Source of the DNA: JAYVSZ01 sp043774925
GTDB lineage: Bacteria; Pseudomonadota; Gammaproteobacteria; Burkholderiales; Methylophilaceae
DNA: 64,000 nt
Direction of reading: 5' to 3'
NCBI GenBank assembly: GCA_043774925.1
Contig: JAYVSZ010000031.1
Span: 94,088 to 158,087, forward strand
Shown: in pieces, positions 9,530 to 18,437 of the stretch
Layout of the letters: every line of letters starts with the position of its first letter
Position numbering within the stretch: the stretch's first letter is position 1
Notes under the pieces: generated by a model
Told to the model about the DNA's origin: nothing
The model's input: the letters and a program-made list of their open reading frames with translations, nothing else
Databases searched by the model: none
Program-made: the position numbers and the translations under genes

Positions 9530-10435
9530 ATGAAAAAATGGTTTCGAATTATTTCGCTATTTCTATTATTAGCAGCAACGCAAGCGGCTAGCGCAGCTAT
9601 CAATGTTTTCGCCTGTGAGCCAGAATGGGGGGCGTTGGCTAAAGAGCTTGGCGGTGATAAGGTAACCGTATTCACCGCGACCAATGGTTTGCAAGATGTC
9701 CATCATATTGAAGCCAAGCCAAGCTTGGTTCCACAGTTGCGCAAGGCTGATTTGCTGGTATGTACCGGCTCTGAACTGGAAATTGGTTGGTTGCCAGTAT
9801 TGTTGCGACAAGCAAACAATGAACGCCTACAAGCGGGGAAACCTGGCAATTTTGAGGCCGCGCATTATGTGAAAATGCTGGAAATCCCGACGCGCTTAGA
9901 CCGCGCGGATGGCGATGTGCATCCAGGCGGCAATCCGCACATTCAGACCGATCCGCGCAATATTGCTAAAGTTGGCGATGCACTAGCGCTAAGACTAGCC
10001 GAAGTGGATGCTGCGAATGCTACTTTTTACCAAGGTCGCCATCAAGATTTTGCACAACGTTGGCAAGGGGCAATAAAACGCTGGGAAGCGCAAGCCGCAC
10101 CGCTCAAAGGGATTTCTATCGTGGTGCAACATCAAGCCTTTCCCTATTTGCAAGATTGGCTAGGTTTGCATGAGGTGGCAACATTAGAGCCCAAGCCTGG
10201 CGTGGAACCTACCAGCACACATCTTTCTGAGGTATTGGCACAGCTACAAAATCAACCCGCAAAAATGATCATTCGCGCTGCTTACAATAGTGACAGACCA
10301 TCACAATGGCTATCTGAAAAAGCCAAGATTCCAGCAGTGTTGCTGCCTTTTACTGTGGGTGGCTCGGATCGCGCGAAAGATTTGTTTTCCCTGTTTGACG
10401 ACACTGTGCAGCGCTTGCTGGACGGCAACAGATAA
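9530..10435 (+). CDS. znuA: Zinc/manganese ABC transporter substrate-binding protein (ZnuA-like)
   Basis: Periplasmic cluster A-I solute-binding protein for a divalent metal. It has a signal peptide (about 1-22, ending AASAA), then INVFACEPEWGALAKELGG, the first ligand motif DVHHIEAKPS, the second region HPGGNPHIQTDPR, a later VVQHQAFPYLQDW and an Asp-bearing AAYNSDRPSQW. That supplies three His and one acid, the usual metal site. There is no long His-rich loop. The start at 9530 follows AAGGAG; the frame is open further upstream but overlaps the porin gene. The permease follows ten bases after its stop. Confidence 0.88.
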   Translation: MKKWFRIISLFLLLAATQAASAAINVFACEPEWGALAKELGGDKVTVFTATNGLQDVHHIEAKPSLVPQLRKADLLVCTGSELEIGWLPVLLRQANNERLQAGKPGNFEAAHYVKMLEIPTRLDRADGDVHPGGNPHIQTDPRNIAKVGDALALRLAEVDAANATFYQGRHQDFAQRWQGAIKRWEAQAAPLKGISIVVQHQAFPYLQDWLGLHEVATLEPKPGVEPTSTHLSEVLAQLQNQPAKMIIRAAYNSDRPSQWLSEKAKIPAVLLPFTVGGSDRAKDLFSLFDDTVQRLLDGNR

Positions 10436-10445
10436 GGAGAACGTT

Positions 10446-11201
10446 TTGAACCTCGACACACTCAATTTGACTATTCTTGGCTCCGCTTTTTTGGCGGGGC
10501 TGCTGGTGCTTGCAACCCATGTGCCCATGGGGCAGCAAGTGTTACAGCGTGGCATTGTATTTATTGATTTGGCGATTGCACAAATTGCCGCGCTTGGCGT
10601 GATTGCGGCCGATGCCCTAGGCTGGGAGCCGCAAGGCGCTGCGGTGCAAGGGGCGGCTTTTTGTGCTGCCCTTTTAGGCGCTTTGCTACTCACTTGGACA
10701 GAAAAACGCTGGCCAGAGGTGCAAGAAGCGCTAATCGGTGGATTGTTTGTGCTCGCTGCTAGTGCGGGCATTATTTTGCTTGCCAACAACCCACATGGTG
10801 GCGAGCATCTAAAAGATCTGCTGGTCGGTCAAATTCTATGGATAAGCACTGCGCAGCTCATTTTAGCAGCCTTTTTAACCACCCTTATTCTTGGCTTATG
10901 GTTTGGCTTTAGGGAACGACTCGGGCGCACTGGATTTTACGTGATGTTCGCACTTGCCGTCACCACATCCGTGCAATTGGTTGGCGTTTACCTAGTGTTT
11001 TCCAGCCTGATTATGCCAGCACTCGCAGTACAAAAATGGCCGCAACACAAGCGCCTTGCGGGCGGCTACATGATAGGCGGAATCGCTTATGCCGCAGGAC
11101 TTGCGCTATCTGCAATCTTCGACTTACCTTCTGGCGCGGTAATTGTGTGGTGTCTTGCGGCAACTGGGCTTTGTTTTAATTTGGTGAGGACTGGCTTGTA
11201 G
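10446..11201 (+). CDS. znuB: Metal ABC transporter permease (ZnuB-like), TTG start
   Basis: Inner-membrane permease of the ABC-3 (ZnuB/MntB) family, with about seven to eight hydrophobic segments over 251 residues and the segment IVFIDLAIAQIAALGV, which corresponds to the usual ABC-3 region. The natural start is the TTG at 10446, preceded at good spacing by AAGGAGA; this gives NLDTLNLTILGSAFLAG. ATG codons further upstream in the same frame lie inside znuA and would add a soluble, unlikely N-terminus. The 3' end overlaps the convergent efflux outer-membrane gene by 26 bp. No cognate ATPase gene is in the window. Confidence 0.85.
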   Translation: MNLDTLNLTILGSAFLAGLLVLATHVPMGQQVLQRGIVFIDLAIAQIAALGVIAADALGWEPQGAAVQGAAFCAALLGALLLTWTEKRWPEVQEALIGGLFVLAASAGIILLANNPHGGEHLKDLLVGQILWISTAQLILAAFLTTLILGLWFGFRERLGRTGFYVMFALAVTTSVQLVGVYLVFSSLIMPALAVQKWPQHKRLAGGYMIGGIAYAAGLALSAIFDLPSGAVIVWCLAATGLCFNLVRTGL

Positions 11202-12627
11202 TACTAGGTGTCGCAGCGTTAGCGGACACTTCAACTTTCCAGCCGCCGCCTAGTGCTTTAAACAAATCCACCGTCGAGATGAAGTTCGCTTGCTTGGCCT
11301 GCACTGCCGCGCTTGAGGCATCGTTATAAACACGCTGTGCATCCAGTACATCCAAATACGCGGAATAGCCTGATTTATAGCGGTTCTCTGCCACATTTAG
11401 GGCATTTTTAGCGGAAGTCGCGCTTTGCGTTAACGCCAGTTCGCGCGCTGCATTCAAGCGCCTATTCACCAGCGCATCGTTCACTTCCCTAAATGCGTTT
11501 TGAATTGCGGTTTGATATTGCGCCAAGGCTTGTTTTTGCTTGGCGGTGGCTTGATCCACGCGCGCCTCGCGATGGCCTGAATCAAAAATCGGCAAATCTA
11601 AACCTAAGCCCAAACTCCAAATGCTAGCACCCGATTTCAGCAGGTTTTTCAGCAAAGCGCTTTCCATGCCTAAACTACCCGTCAGGCTAATGCTCGGGTA
11701 CATAGCCGCTTTCGCAATACCGATATTAGCGTTTTCAGCAATCAAGTTTTGCTCAGCTTGACGCACATCAGGGCGATTCTCTAATAGCGCAGAAGGCAAA
11801 CCTACAGGCGGCACGGGTGGCATCGGCAAGTTGCGAATATCGCCTGCTTCCAAAGCTAAATCCAACGCGCCTGTGAGCACTTGCAATTGATGCAAAGTGA
11901 CTGCGCGCAAACGCGTCAGCTCAATCTGTTGCGCTTCCAAATTACTCACTGCCACTTCGGCCTGATTCACTTCCAGACTACTCGCTACGCCACCAGCCAA
12001 GCGGCGTTTAGTTAAAGCCAAACTTTCCGCACGGCTTTTTTGATTATCTTGCGTCACCGCAATTTGCGCATCTAAACCGCGCAATTGCAAATAATTGCTA
12101 GAAACTAGGCCCAGCAAGGAAAGTTCTACCGTATCCTTGCCAAAACGCGAGTCCAAAGCGCCTGCGGCGGCGGCTTCTTTCGCGCGTTTTATTTTTCCCC
12201 AAAAGTCGATTTCGTAGCTGGTATTTAAGCCAAATTGAAAATTATTCCGTTCTGGGCTACCGAAAGTTGGGAAAGAACCAAATTCCGTCACCTTGCTGCG
12301 ACTGGCATCCGCGCCCACATTCACTTGCGGATACAAACTCGCGCCGACTTCGCGCATGCTGGCGTCAGCTTCCTCAATGCGCGCGGTAGCCAAGGCAATA
12401 TTGGTATTATTTTTCAACGCAAGTTCAACAAGCTCATTCAATTTCGCATCTTCATAATGTGTCCACCATTGCTTCATCGCGCTGTCAGCCGCACCAGTGC
12501 TTGTTCCTGAGCTTACTCCTTGCTCGCCATAAGTAGCAGGCAAACTTACCTCTGCACGCTTGTAATCTGGTTCAACCGTTTTACAAGCGCTTAATAAAAT
12601 CAATAAAATTAAAGAGATTTTTTTCAT
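11176..12627 (-). CDS. RND efflux outer-membrane lipoprotein (NodT/OprM family)
   Basis: TolC-like outer-membrane channel of a tripartite drug efflux pump. The 483-residue protein has a lipoprotein signal (LLILLSACKTVEPDYKRAEV, lipidation at the Cys near residue 15) followed by two OEP repeats with typical sequences such as SYEIDFWGKIKRAKE, GLVSSNYLQLRGLDAQI and AENRYKSGYSAYLDVLDAQR. It is the third gene of the operon; its start overlaps the RND gene stop by four bases. Its 3' end overlaps znuB on the opposite strand. Confidence 0.93.
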   Translation of the reverse strand: MKKISLILLILLSACKTVEPDYKRAEVSLPATYGEQGVSSGTSTGAADSAMKQWWTHYEDAKLNELVELALKNNTNIALATARIEEADASMREVGASLYPQVNVGADASRSKVTEFGSFPTFGSPERNNFQFGLNTSYEIDFWGKIKRAKEAAAAGALDSRFGKDTVELSLLGLVSSNYLQLRGLDAQIAVTQDNQKSRAESLALTKRRLAGGVASSLEVNQAEVAVSNLEAQQIELTRLRAVTLHQLQVLTGALDLALEAGDIRNLPMPPVPPVGLPSALLENRPDVRQAEQNLIAENANIGIAKAAMYPSISLTGSLGMESALLKNLLKSGASIWSLGLGLDLPIFDSGHREARVDQATAKQKQALAQYQTAIQNAFREVNDALVNRRLNAARELALTQSATSAKNALNVAENRYKSGYSAYLDVLDAQRVYNDASSAAVQAKQANFISTVDLFKALGGGWKVEVSANAATPSTTSQSSPN

Positions 12628-15600
12628 ATTGCTTTCTTATTGCCATTAGTTTCGCCTGCATCATCAATGTGGCCATGATGCCGCACGTGATTGCCCGAAA
12701 GCCAAGTGAAGAACAGTGGAATAAAGATGGTGGCAAGAAAAGTCGCTAAAATCATGCCGCCAAACACGCCTGTGCCCATGCTTCTTCGCGCGGCAGAACC
12801 CGCGCCAGTGGCCGCCAACAGCGGTGTAATGCCCAGCACAAATGCCATGGATGTCATGACAATCGGCCTGAATCTAAGGCGCGCTGCCTCAGCCGCCGCC
12901 TGCAACACAGGCGTGCCTTGCTCCATCTTTTGACTAGCAAATTCCACAATCAGAATCGCGTTTTTCGCCGCCAAACCAATCAGCGTAATTAGCCCGATTT
13001 GGAAGTAAATATCATTCGGCATGCCGCGCACCAACACCGCCAGTAGCGCGCCTGCTAAGGCAAATGGCACGGCCATGATTACTGCTAAAGGTAACGCCCA
13101 AGTTTCAAACTGCGCGGCTAAAATCAAAAACACCATAATCATGGCAAAACCAAAAGCAAACAAAGCCGCCGATCCAGTACGTTTTTCCTGATAGGCCTGC
13201 CCTGTCCACGCCACTTGGTAGCCATCGGGCAAGTTTTCTTTGGCGAGTTTTTCCACCAATTTAATCGCATCGCCCGAGCTCACGCCTGGCGCGCCCTCGC
13301 CCAACACTTTCGCCGATAGCAGCCCGTTATAGCGCTCCAACTGCTCCGCGCCTATGGTGCGGCTCACACGACTTAATGCGGATAATGGAATCATTTGGCC
13401 AGCTGGGTTTAAATTAGTAGGTCGGCTACGTACATAAATTTTGCCAATATCCTCTGGGCGCGAGCGAAATTGCGCCTCTGCCTGCAATTGCACGCGATAC
13501 GTTCTGCCCGACTTATTAAAATCGTTCACGTAAAATTGCCCCATCGTACTTTGCAGCGCCGCGTAAATATCGACAATTGGCACGCCTAAAGAAAGCGCCT
13601 TCGCCTCATCCACCTCAATATAAAGCTGGGGCACAGTCGGCCTAAAAAAGGTGTTGATATTCGTTAACTTGGGGTCGGCGCGCATCACGCCAACAAAATT
13701 ATTCAGCACCGCCGCTAGTTTTTGCGGGTCGCTGCTGCCGCGACTTTGCACGTACATCTCAAAACCAGCAGAGCTACCCAAACCGCGAATTGGCGGCGGA
13801 TTGACTGCAAACGCGAAGCCATCTGGCTGACCAAAGCCAATGCCTTTGAGCTTACCCGCAATATCGTCCGCTGTCGTGGTGCGCTCTTTCCAATCTTTTA
13901 AACGCACAAACATGGTACCTGCGCTGGTTTTGTTGCCACCGCCAATAAAATCTAAGCCCACAATTGCAAACTCAAACTCCACCGCAGGGTCGGACGAAAT
14001 GGCTTGGCGTATGGATTCCGTCGTTTTTTCGGTGCGGTTCAGCGTCGCGCCATCAGGCAGAATCATTAGCGTAATCACATAGCCTTGATCCTCTTGCGGC
14101 ACTAAGCTGCCCGGCACGCGATTGAGCAGAACCACGCACAGCGCAATAATGGATGCAAACACCAGTGCGCCGATGATTTTATGATGCAGCGTTAAATCGA
14201 CAATGCGCGTGTAAAAGTTGGTAAGCTTTTGAAAAAATTGATTAAATGCTTTAAAAAGCGCGTTTTCGCCATGTGTATTTTTAAGCAGAATCGCGCATAA
14301 AGCGGGCGTGAGCGTGAGCGCAACCACGCCAGAAATAACCACCGCAATGGCCACCGTCACCGCAAACTGGCGATACAGCGCGCCCGCAATGCCGCCCATA
14401 AATGCCACCGGAATAAACACCGCGCACAGCACCATCACAATCGCAATCACCGCGCTAGAAACTTGTTCCATCGATTTAATCGCGGCTTGCATCGGCTTCA
14501 GGCCTTCATCGCGCATCAGCCGCTCAACATTTTCTAGCACCACAATCGCATCATCCACCACAATCCCAATCGCCAAAATCATGGCAAATAGCGTGAGTAA
14601 ATTGATGGTAAAACCCAGCAAATACAGGCCTGCAAAAGTGCCGATGAGTGAAATTGGCACGGCGATAATGGGGATAAGCGTTGCGCGCCAGCTTTGTAAG
14701 AATAAAAACACCACCAACACCACTAAAATCAAGGCTTCGGCCAGCGTTTTAAACACTTCCTCAATCGTCGCTTTTACAAATTCACTAGTGTCATACGGAA
14801 TGCTATATTCCATGCCTTCTGGAAAGCGCTGTTTCAGCTCTTCCATTTTCAGTTTGATACTTTTTGCCGTATCTAACGCATTAGCTCCCGATTGCAAAAA
14901 CACGCCAAGCGCCACGCCAGGCTTGCCGTTTAGCGCAGAGCGTACATTGTAACTTTGCGCGCCCAGCTCAATTCTCGCCACATCTTTGAGGTACAAAATA
15001 CCGCGTGGACCATCGGCTTTAATAATAATATTGCCAAACTGCTCGGGCTCTAACAAACGCCCTTTGGCGGTCACCGTATAGATAATTTGCTGGTCATTTG
15101 GCGCAGGATCTTGACCGATTTTGCCCGCCGCATATTGCGCGTTTTGCGTTTGAATCGCCGCCGCAATGTCTGACGCCGTCACGCCCAGTTGCGCCATTCT
15201 GTCTGGCCGCAGCCACACGCGCATGGCGTAATCTTGCCCGCCAAAAATCTGCGCGCTGCCCACGCCTTGAATGCGCTTAATTTCATCCAAAATATTCAGC
15301 GTGGCGTAGTTACTTAAAAATAATCGGTCGTGCGCTTTGTCTTTCGATGTAAGAAACGACACCAACAAAAAGTCGCTGGAAATTTTCTGTACGATTAGTC
15401 CATTACGGCGCACTTCTTCTGGCAAGCGCGGCGTGGCAATATTCACGCGATTACTCACGTTAAAAGTTGCTTGGTCAATATTGGTGCCGACTTCGAAGGT
15501 GGCAGTAATCGTGAGCGTACCGCTAGAATCCGCCACAGAGTTGAAATACAGCAAATGTTCCACGCCGCTTAACTGCTCCTCGATGGGCGCAGCCACGGTT

Positions 15601-15776
15601 TTAGAGAGTGTATCCGCACTCGCACCTGGGTAAATCGCGGTAATCGTCACCGTGGGCGGCGCGATTTCAGGATATTGCGCCACAGGCAACTTAAATGCGG
15701 CTGCCAAGCCTGCCAGCACAATAATAATTGACAAAACGCCAGCGAAAATTGGGCGCGTGATGAAAAATTTAATCAT
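12624..15776 (-). CDS. RND multidrug efflux permease (AcrB/MexB, HAE-1 family)
   Basis: Inner-membrane proton-driven trimeric pump. It is 1050 residues, the family's normal length, with 12 membrane segments and two large periplasmic loops. The N-terminus MIKFFITRPIFAGVLSIIIV, the proton-relay motif IVVDDAIVVLENVERLM (near 405) and GLAAKNAILIVEFA (near 940, with the conserved Lys) are all intact. This places it with hydrophobic and amphiphilic drug exporters (HAE-1), not the heavy-metal HME group. Its start overlaps the adaptor stop by one base; the outer-membrane gene overlaps its own stop. No regulator gene lies next to the operon. Confidence 0.96.
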   Translation of the reverse strand: MIKFFITRPIFAGVLSIIIVLAGLAAAFKLPVAQYPEIAPPTVTITAIYPGASADTLSKTVAAPIEEQLSGVEHLLYFNSVADSSGTLTITATFEVGTNIDQATFNVSNRVNIATPRLPEEVRRNGLIVQKISSDFLLVSFLTSKDKAHDRLFLSNYATLNILDEIKRIQGVGSAQIFGGQDYAMRVWLRPDRMAQLGVTASDIAAAIQTQNAQYAAGKIGQDPAPNDQQIIYTVTAKGRLLEPEQFGNIIIKADGPRGILYLKDVARIELGAQSYNVRSALNGKPGVALGVFLQSGANALDTAKSIKLKMEELKQRFPEGMEYSIPYDTSEFVKATIEEVFKTLAEALILVVLVVFLFLQSWRATLIPIIAVPISLIGTFAGLYLLGFTINLLTLFAMILAIGIVVDDAIVVLENVERLMRDEGLKPMQAAIKSMEQVSSAVIAIVMVLCAVFIPVAFMGGIAGALYRQFAVTVAIAVVISGVVALTLTPALCAILLKNTHGENALFKAFNQFFQKLTNFYTRIVDLTLHHKIIGALVFASIIALCVVLLNRVPGSLVPQEDQGYVITLMILPDGATLNRTEKTTESIRQAISSDPAVEFEFAIVGLDFIGGGNKTSAGTMFVRLKDWKERTTTADDIAGKLKGIGFGQPDGFAFAVNPPPIRGLGSSAGFEMYVQSRGSSDPQKLAAVLNNFVGVMRADPKLTNINTFFRPTVPQLYIEVDEAKALSLGVPIVDIYAALQSTMGQFYVNDFNKSGRTYRVQLQAEAQFRSRPEDIGKIYVRSRPTNLNPAGQMIPLSALSRVSRTIGAEQLERYNGLLSAKVLGEGAPGVSSGDAIKLVEKLAKENLPDGYQVAWTGQAYQEKRTGSAALFAFGFAMIMVFLILAAQFETWALPLAVIMAVPFALAGALLAVLVRGMPNDIYFQIGLITLIGLAAKNAILIVEFASQKMEQGTPVLQAAAEAARLRFRPIVMTSMAFVLGITPLLAATGAGSAARRSMGTGVFGGMILATFLATIFIPLFFTWLSGNHVRHHGHIDDAGETNGNKKAI

Positions 15777-16966
15777 TATTTTTTAGTTTCTGGCTTAGAT
15801 GCTGGTGCGCCAGCAGGCAAGCTGGATGCGGCTCCCAGCGCATGTGGCGCAACGGGTGCGCCAGGCGGCATCATATTGAGTTTAATCAAATTATCGGTAA
15901 TCACTTTGTCGCCCGCGTTCAAACCCCCTAAAATAATCCAGTCCGCGCCCTTCCATTCACCCACCGTCACCGGGCGGCGTTCCGCTTGATTTTTTGCGTT
16001 GGCGATAAACACAAAAGTGCCTTGCTCACCTGTAGAAACTGCGGTTTGCGGCACTAAAAATACGCCATCGCGGCTGCCTGTGCTAATGCGTGCGCGCACA
16101 AACTGGCCTGGCAGCAAGGCTTTATCCGCATTTTTAAATTCGGCGCGCAATTGTTGCGTACCTAAAGCGGGGTCGATTTGGCTGGCAGCAAAATTCAATT
16201 TTCCCGTTTCGCCATATTCCGTGCCATCAGGCAGAAGAATCGTTACTTTTTGCACATTCTTTTCGCTAACCGAGCCGCCAAGCAGCTTCAACTCCGATTC
16301 CGACAAACTAAAGCGCACCCAAATCGGCGAGATTTGGCTAATCGTTGTGAGTAAACTGGTATTTGGCGCTATCAACGCGCCTTCGGAATACAAAAATCTG
16401 CCCGCGATACCGCTGGAAGGCGCTTTTACTGTCGTGTAAGAAAGATTCAACTGCGCCTCTCGCACGCCAGCATTGGCTTGCATAATGCCTGCGCTGGCGA
16501 CTGCGCTGTCCGATGTCGCATTGTCGTATTCGCGCTGGCTGATGGATTGCGTTGCTAGCAAATCTTTTAAGCGCGCAGATTCGCGCGTGGTTTGCGCCAC
16601 ATGCGCATTTTGCCCCGCCAATTGGCCTTGCGCATTGGCAAGTGCAATTTTATAAGGCTCGGGATCGATTAAAAACATCGGCTGCCCAGCCTTAACTGGC
16701 GCGCCTTCCGCAAACATTTTCTTCAGTAAAATACCGCCCACACGCGGACGCACTTCCACCTCGCTTGCGCCTTCGGTCTGCGCAACGGCTTCTGTGCTAA
16801 TCGGCACACTTGTCGCCTCCGCCGTGATTACGCTCACTGGCATCGGTGGCATTTGCGGCATGCCTTGCGGCGCGGCTTCTTTATTGCCACAAGCAAATAG
16901 CATCGCGCTAAGCACCAATATCCATGCGCCTCTCAGGGCATGTTTAAGCAAATGATTTTTATTCAT
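15776..16966 (-). CDS. RND efflux periplasmic adaptor (AcrA/MexA family)
   Basis: Membrane-fusion protein linking pump and channel. The 396 residues open with a lipoprotein signal, LVLSAMLFACGNKEAAP (Cys near 26). A biotinyl-lipoyl-like domain (VEVRPRVGGILLKKMFAEGA, about 71-90), a helical hairpin, a beta-barrel (TVKAPSSGIAGRFLYSEGAL) and a membrane-proximal domain follow. A Pro/Ala-rich tail ends the protein. It is the first gene of the adaptor-pump-channel operon. The signal-peptide region contains a diverged copy of the ATATCCATG repeat described separately. Confidence 0.94.
   Translation of the reverse strand: MNKNHLLKHALRGAWILVLSAMLFACGNKEAAPQGMPQMPPMPVSVITAEATSVPISTEAVAQTEGASEVEVRPRVGGILLKKMFAEGAPVKAGQPMFLIDPEPYKIALANAQGQLAGQNAHVAQTTRESARLKDLLATQSISQREYDNATSDSAVASAGIMQANAGVREAQLNLSYTTVKAPSSGIAGRFLYSEGALIAPNTSLLTTISQISPIWVRFSLSESELKLLGGSVSEKNVQKVTILLPDGTEYGETGKLNFAASQIDPALGTQQLRAEFKNADKALLPGQFVRARISTGSRDGVFLVPQTAVSTGEQGTFVFIANAKNQAERRPVTVGEWKGADWIILGGLNAGDKVITDNLIKLNMMPPGAPVAPHALGAASSLPAGAPASKPETKK
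16914..16942 (+). repeat. ATATCCATG repeat, diverged copy in adaptor gene start
   Basis: ACCAATATCCATGCGCCTCT then CAGGGCATG: 12 of 14 core positions match, and the flank resembles the TGCCCTGAGAG arm of the guaB-guaA copy. It lies in the signal-peptide codons of the RND adaptor (ALRGAWILV). Confidence 0.55.
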
Positions 16967-17145
16967 AAAAGTTAATTAGCCTTCAATTTATAATTCAATA
17001 CATTCTCGCACTTTGATGTCAAAAAAACAAAAATAGTTGCCTAAACAATTATTTACGCGCTAAATATGACAAAAACATGACGCAAACCCTTGTGAAACCT
17101 TGCGCATGGCGTTAATATGCGGCAACAACTTGGTTGGGAGACGTT

Positions 17146-17469
17146 GTGGAAGTGCATTCTGGTGAGATTTACGGCAAACAAACGGCCAGCAAATTAGTGA
17201 TGTACAACGTGCTAAAAGTAAGCAAGGCGGTTGTTACGTTGCAAAATATCGACAATCCACTCAGTCTGTTCGAAACTACCGCACAAAAGTTAGCCAGTTC
17301 TGGCTATATTCGTATTAGTCAAACGCCTTACATCAACCTCAACGCCACTACACCAAAAAAACGCAAGGCTGCTAGAAAACCGCAGCGTTGCCCACTCACT
17401 TTTGATTTTTTAGAAGCGCGCGCCGATTCTGAAAGACCTTCAGCGATATTGCCTGATTTGTTTAACTAA
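17146..17469 (+). CDS. Hypothetical protein, about 107 residues
   Basis: An open frame with no recognised family. The N-terminal two-thirds alternate between beta-like and helical segments (VHSGEIYGKQTASKLVMYNV; AVVTLQNIDNPLSLFE); the C-terminal part is basic (TPKKRKAARKPQR) and ends with LPDLFN. A GTG at 17146, five bases after GGGAG, is the best start; a TTG at 17134 is also in frame. It is divergent from the RND operon and followed by a repeat-rich gap. It could be a small regulatory or binding protein, but nothing proves this. Confidence 0.45.
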   Translation: MEVHSGEIYGKQTASKLVMYNVLKVSKAVVTLQNIDNPLSLFETTAQKLASSGYIRISQTPYINLNATTPKKRKAARKPQRCPLTFDFLEARADSERPSAILPDLFN

Positions 17470-17515
17470 TTTTAGTTTTATTTGGCTTAAAACTAAGCAT
17501 ATCAAACCACCTGCC

Positions 17516-17544
17516 CTGCAAGCCAATATCCATGAGGGTTGCAG
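17516..17544 (+). repeat. ATATCCATG hairpin, intergenic copy
   Basis: CTGCAAGCC - AATATCCATGA - GGGTTGCAG: nine-base stem with one mismatch around the conserved loop; core at 17521-17534. It lies 45 bases after the small gene ending at 17469, in terminator position. Confidence 0.85.
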
Positions 17545-17589
17545 AGCATCTACTTTTTCACGCGCTAAACTAAATCATTTCACACCGTC

Positions 17590-17609
17590 ATTCCCGCGTA
17601 GGCGGGAAT
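17590..17609. repeat. dRS3-like palindrome
   Basis: The sequence ATTCCCGCGTAGGCGGGAAT has the ATTCCC-N8-GGGAAT form known for dRS3 repeats in Neisseria and seen widely as CGTCATTCCCGCG-type repeats in betaproteobacteria. It continues into a CTGGATTCCG arm at about 17633. The match of form is seen directly; relation to the Neisseria element is inference. Confidence 0.6.
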
Positions 17610-17775
17610 CCATTTTTTATTTAAAAACAATTCTGGATTCCGTGGTTCGCGCAAAATACGCGCTCCCGTCGGAATGACGGCGTGGGTTTTAACTTGCTTC
17701 AGTGAAAGTTCGCATGGTTTTGACTTTAAATCTCCTTGCTGAGGCTTGAGCCTAAGCTTGGTTAAACGCACAACC

Positions 17776-17863
17776 GTCATGCTGAGCCATGAGCTTGTCG
17801 AATAGGCGAAGCATCCAGTTGCAATGTTGAAACTACTGGATTCTTCGCTTCGCTCAGAATGAC
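17776..17863. repeat. CTGGATTCTTCGC inverted-repeat element, copy 1 (degenerate)
   Basis: Left arm GTCATGCTGAGC...GAAGCATCCAGT and right arm ACTGGATTCTTCGC...TCAGAATGAC pair imperfectly around a short centre. The same element occurs in better condition at 20795-20877. The left arm here carries an additional segment (CATGAGCTTGTCGAATAGG). Confidence 0.65.
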
Positions 17864-18058
17864 GACGTGGATTTTAAGTAAATTCGGTGGCGCTCGCATG
17901 GTTTTGACTTTAATCCCCTCTGCCGCGCCTGAGGCTTGAGCATAAGCTGGGTTAAACGGCGAGGACTGTCTGAGCGCTGTAAGCGCGAGTTCCGCAGCCG
18001 TACCAGCGTTGCGCTAAGACCGAAGGATGAAGCGGAAGCGGGGCGTGATTTTCTTTGG

Positions 18059-18090
18059 TTTCTTTCTTTTGCACGAACAAAAGAAAGAAA
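18059..18090. repeat. Hairpin with 13-bp stem (TTTCTTTCTTTTG arms)
   Basis: Perfect inverted repeat TTTCTTTCTTTTG / CAAAAGAAAGAAA with a six-base loop, followed by ACTCGCCTAAAGGCGAAAC, a second small hairpin. Sequences of this kind are common intergenic repeats in proteobacteria and give false small open frames. It may also terminate the lipoprotein gene at 18133-18366, whose 3' end faces it. Confidence 0.6.
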
Positions 18091-18132
18091 CTCGCCTAAA
18101 GGCGAAACAAACAAGTTGCCTACAAGCTAGAT

Positions 18133-18366
18133 TTACTTCTCTGTAGCCTTAAAGCAAGCAGGACCACCAGCCGCGGGAGAAAACGAAGCACAAAACTTTG
18201 TTTCGCCAGTCAATGTGTCCAATTGCCAAGCCCCACCTTCACTATTTGAAATAATTTGAAAATGAGTTTGTGGTAACTTCTCTGTAGTAGGTGTAGTGGA
18301 AGCTGCCATGTGTTGCTGGTCGCATCCAGCAAGTAAAAATAAAGAAATGTAGACCAATAATTTCAT
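18133..18366 (-). CDS. Small lipoprotein, 77 residues
   Basis: Lipoprotein signal LLVYISLFLLAGCDQQHMA with a clear LAGC lipobox, then a short domain containing GGAWQLDTLTGETKFCASF and a second Cys in GGPACFKATEK. The two late cysteines may form a disulphide. Short proteins with a W-x-LDT-x-TG-x-x-x-x-C pattern are often annotated as hypothetical lipoproteins; function is unknown. It lies downstream of rimO on the same strand with a 71-bp gap. Confidence 0.65.
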   Translation of the reverse strand: MKLLVYISLFLLAGCDQQHMAASTTPTTEKLPQTHFQIISNSEGGAWQLDTLTGETKFCASFSPAAGGPACFKATEK

Positions 18367-18437
18367 ATCTAATGCCCTTCAAAAAATTAATGACTTAAAA
18401 CTTGATAAAACACTATAGTATCAAATCTACTAGATAA

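Larger units (their letters stand above)
17470..18132. repeat. Repeat nest: 660-bp gap filled with degenerate palindromic repeats
   Basis: No convincing gene. The gap contains a copy of the ATATCCATG hairpin (17516-17544), a 20-bp palindrome with ATTCCC and GGGAAT arms (17590-17609), a two-armed CTGGATTC element (17776-17863), a partly conserved tandem duplication (17711-17768 and 17895-17957, both beginning CGCATGGTTTTGACTTTAA), and a 13-bp-stem hairpin (18059-18090). Short open frames across it, on both strands, are products of these repeats. Confidence 0.7.

Noticed and set aside
10290..10445. Upstream extension of the metal permease gene to an ATG at 10290
   Set aside because: This part lies inside znuA in another frame and would add a Cys-rich soluble N-terminus; the TTG at 10446 has a proper ribosome-binding site.
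17854..18130. Short open frames on both strands in the repeat nest
   Set aside because: They consist of palindromic repeat sequence, lack ribosome-binding sites and have no family resemblance.
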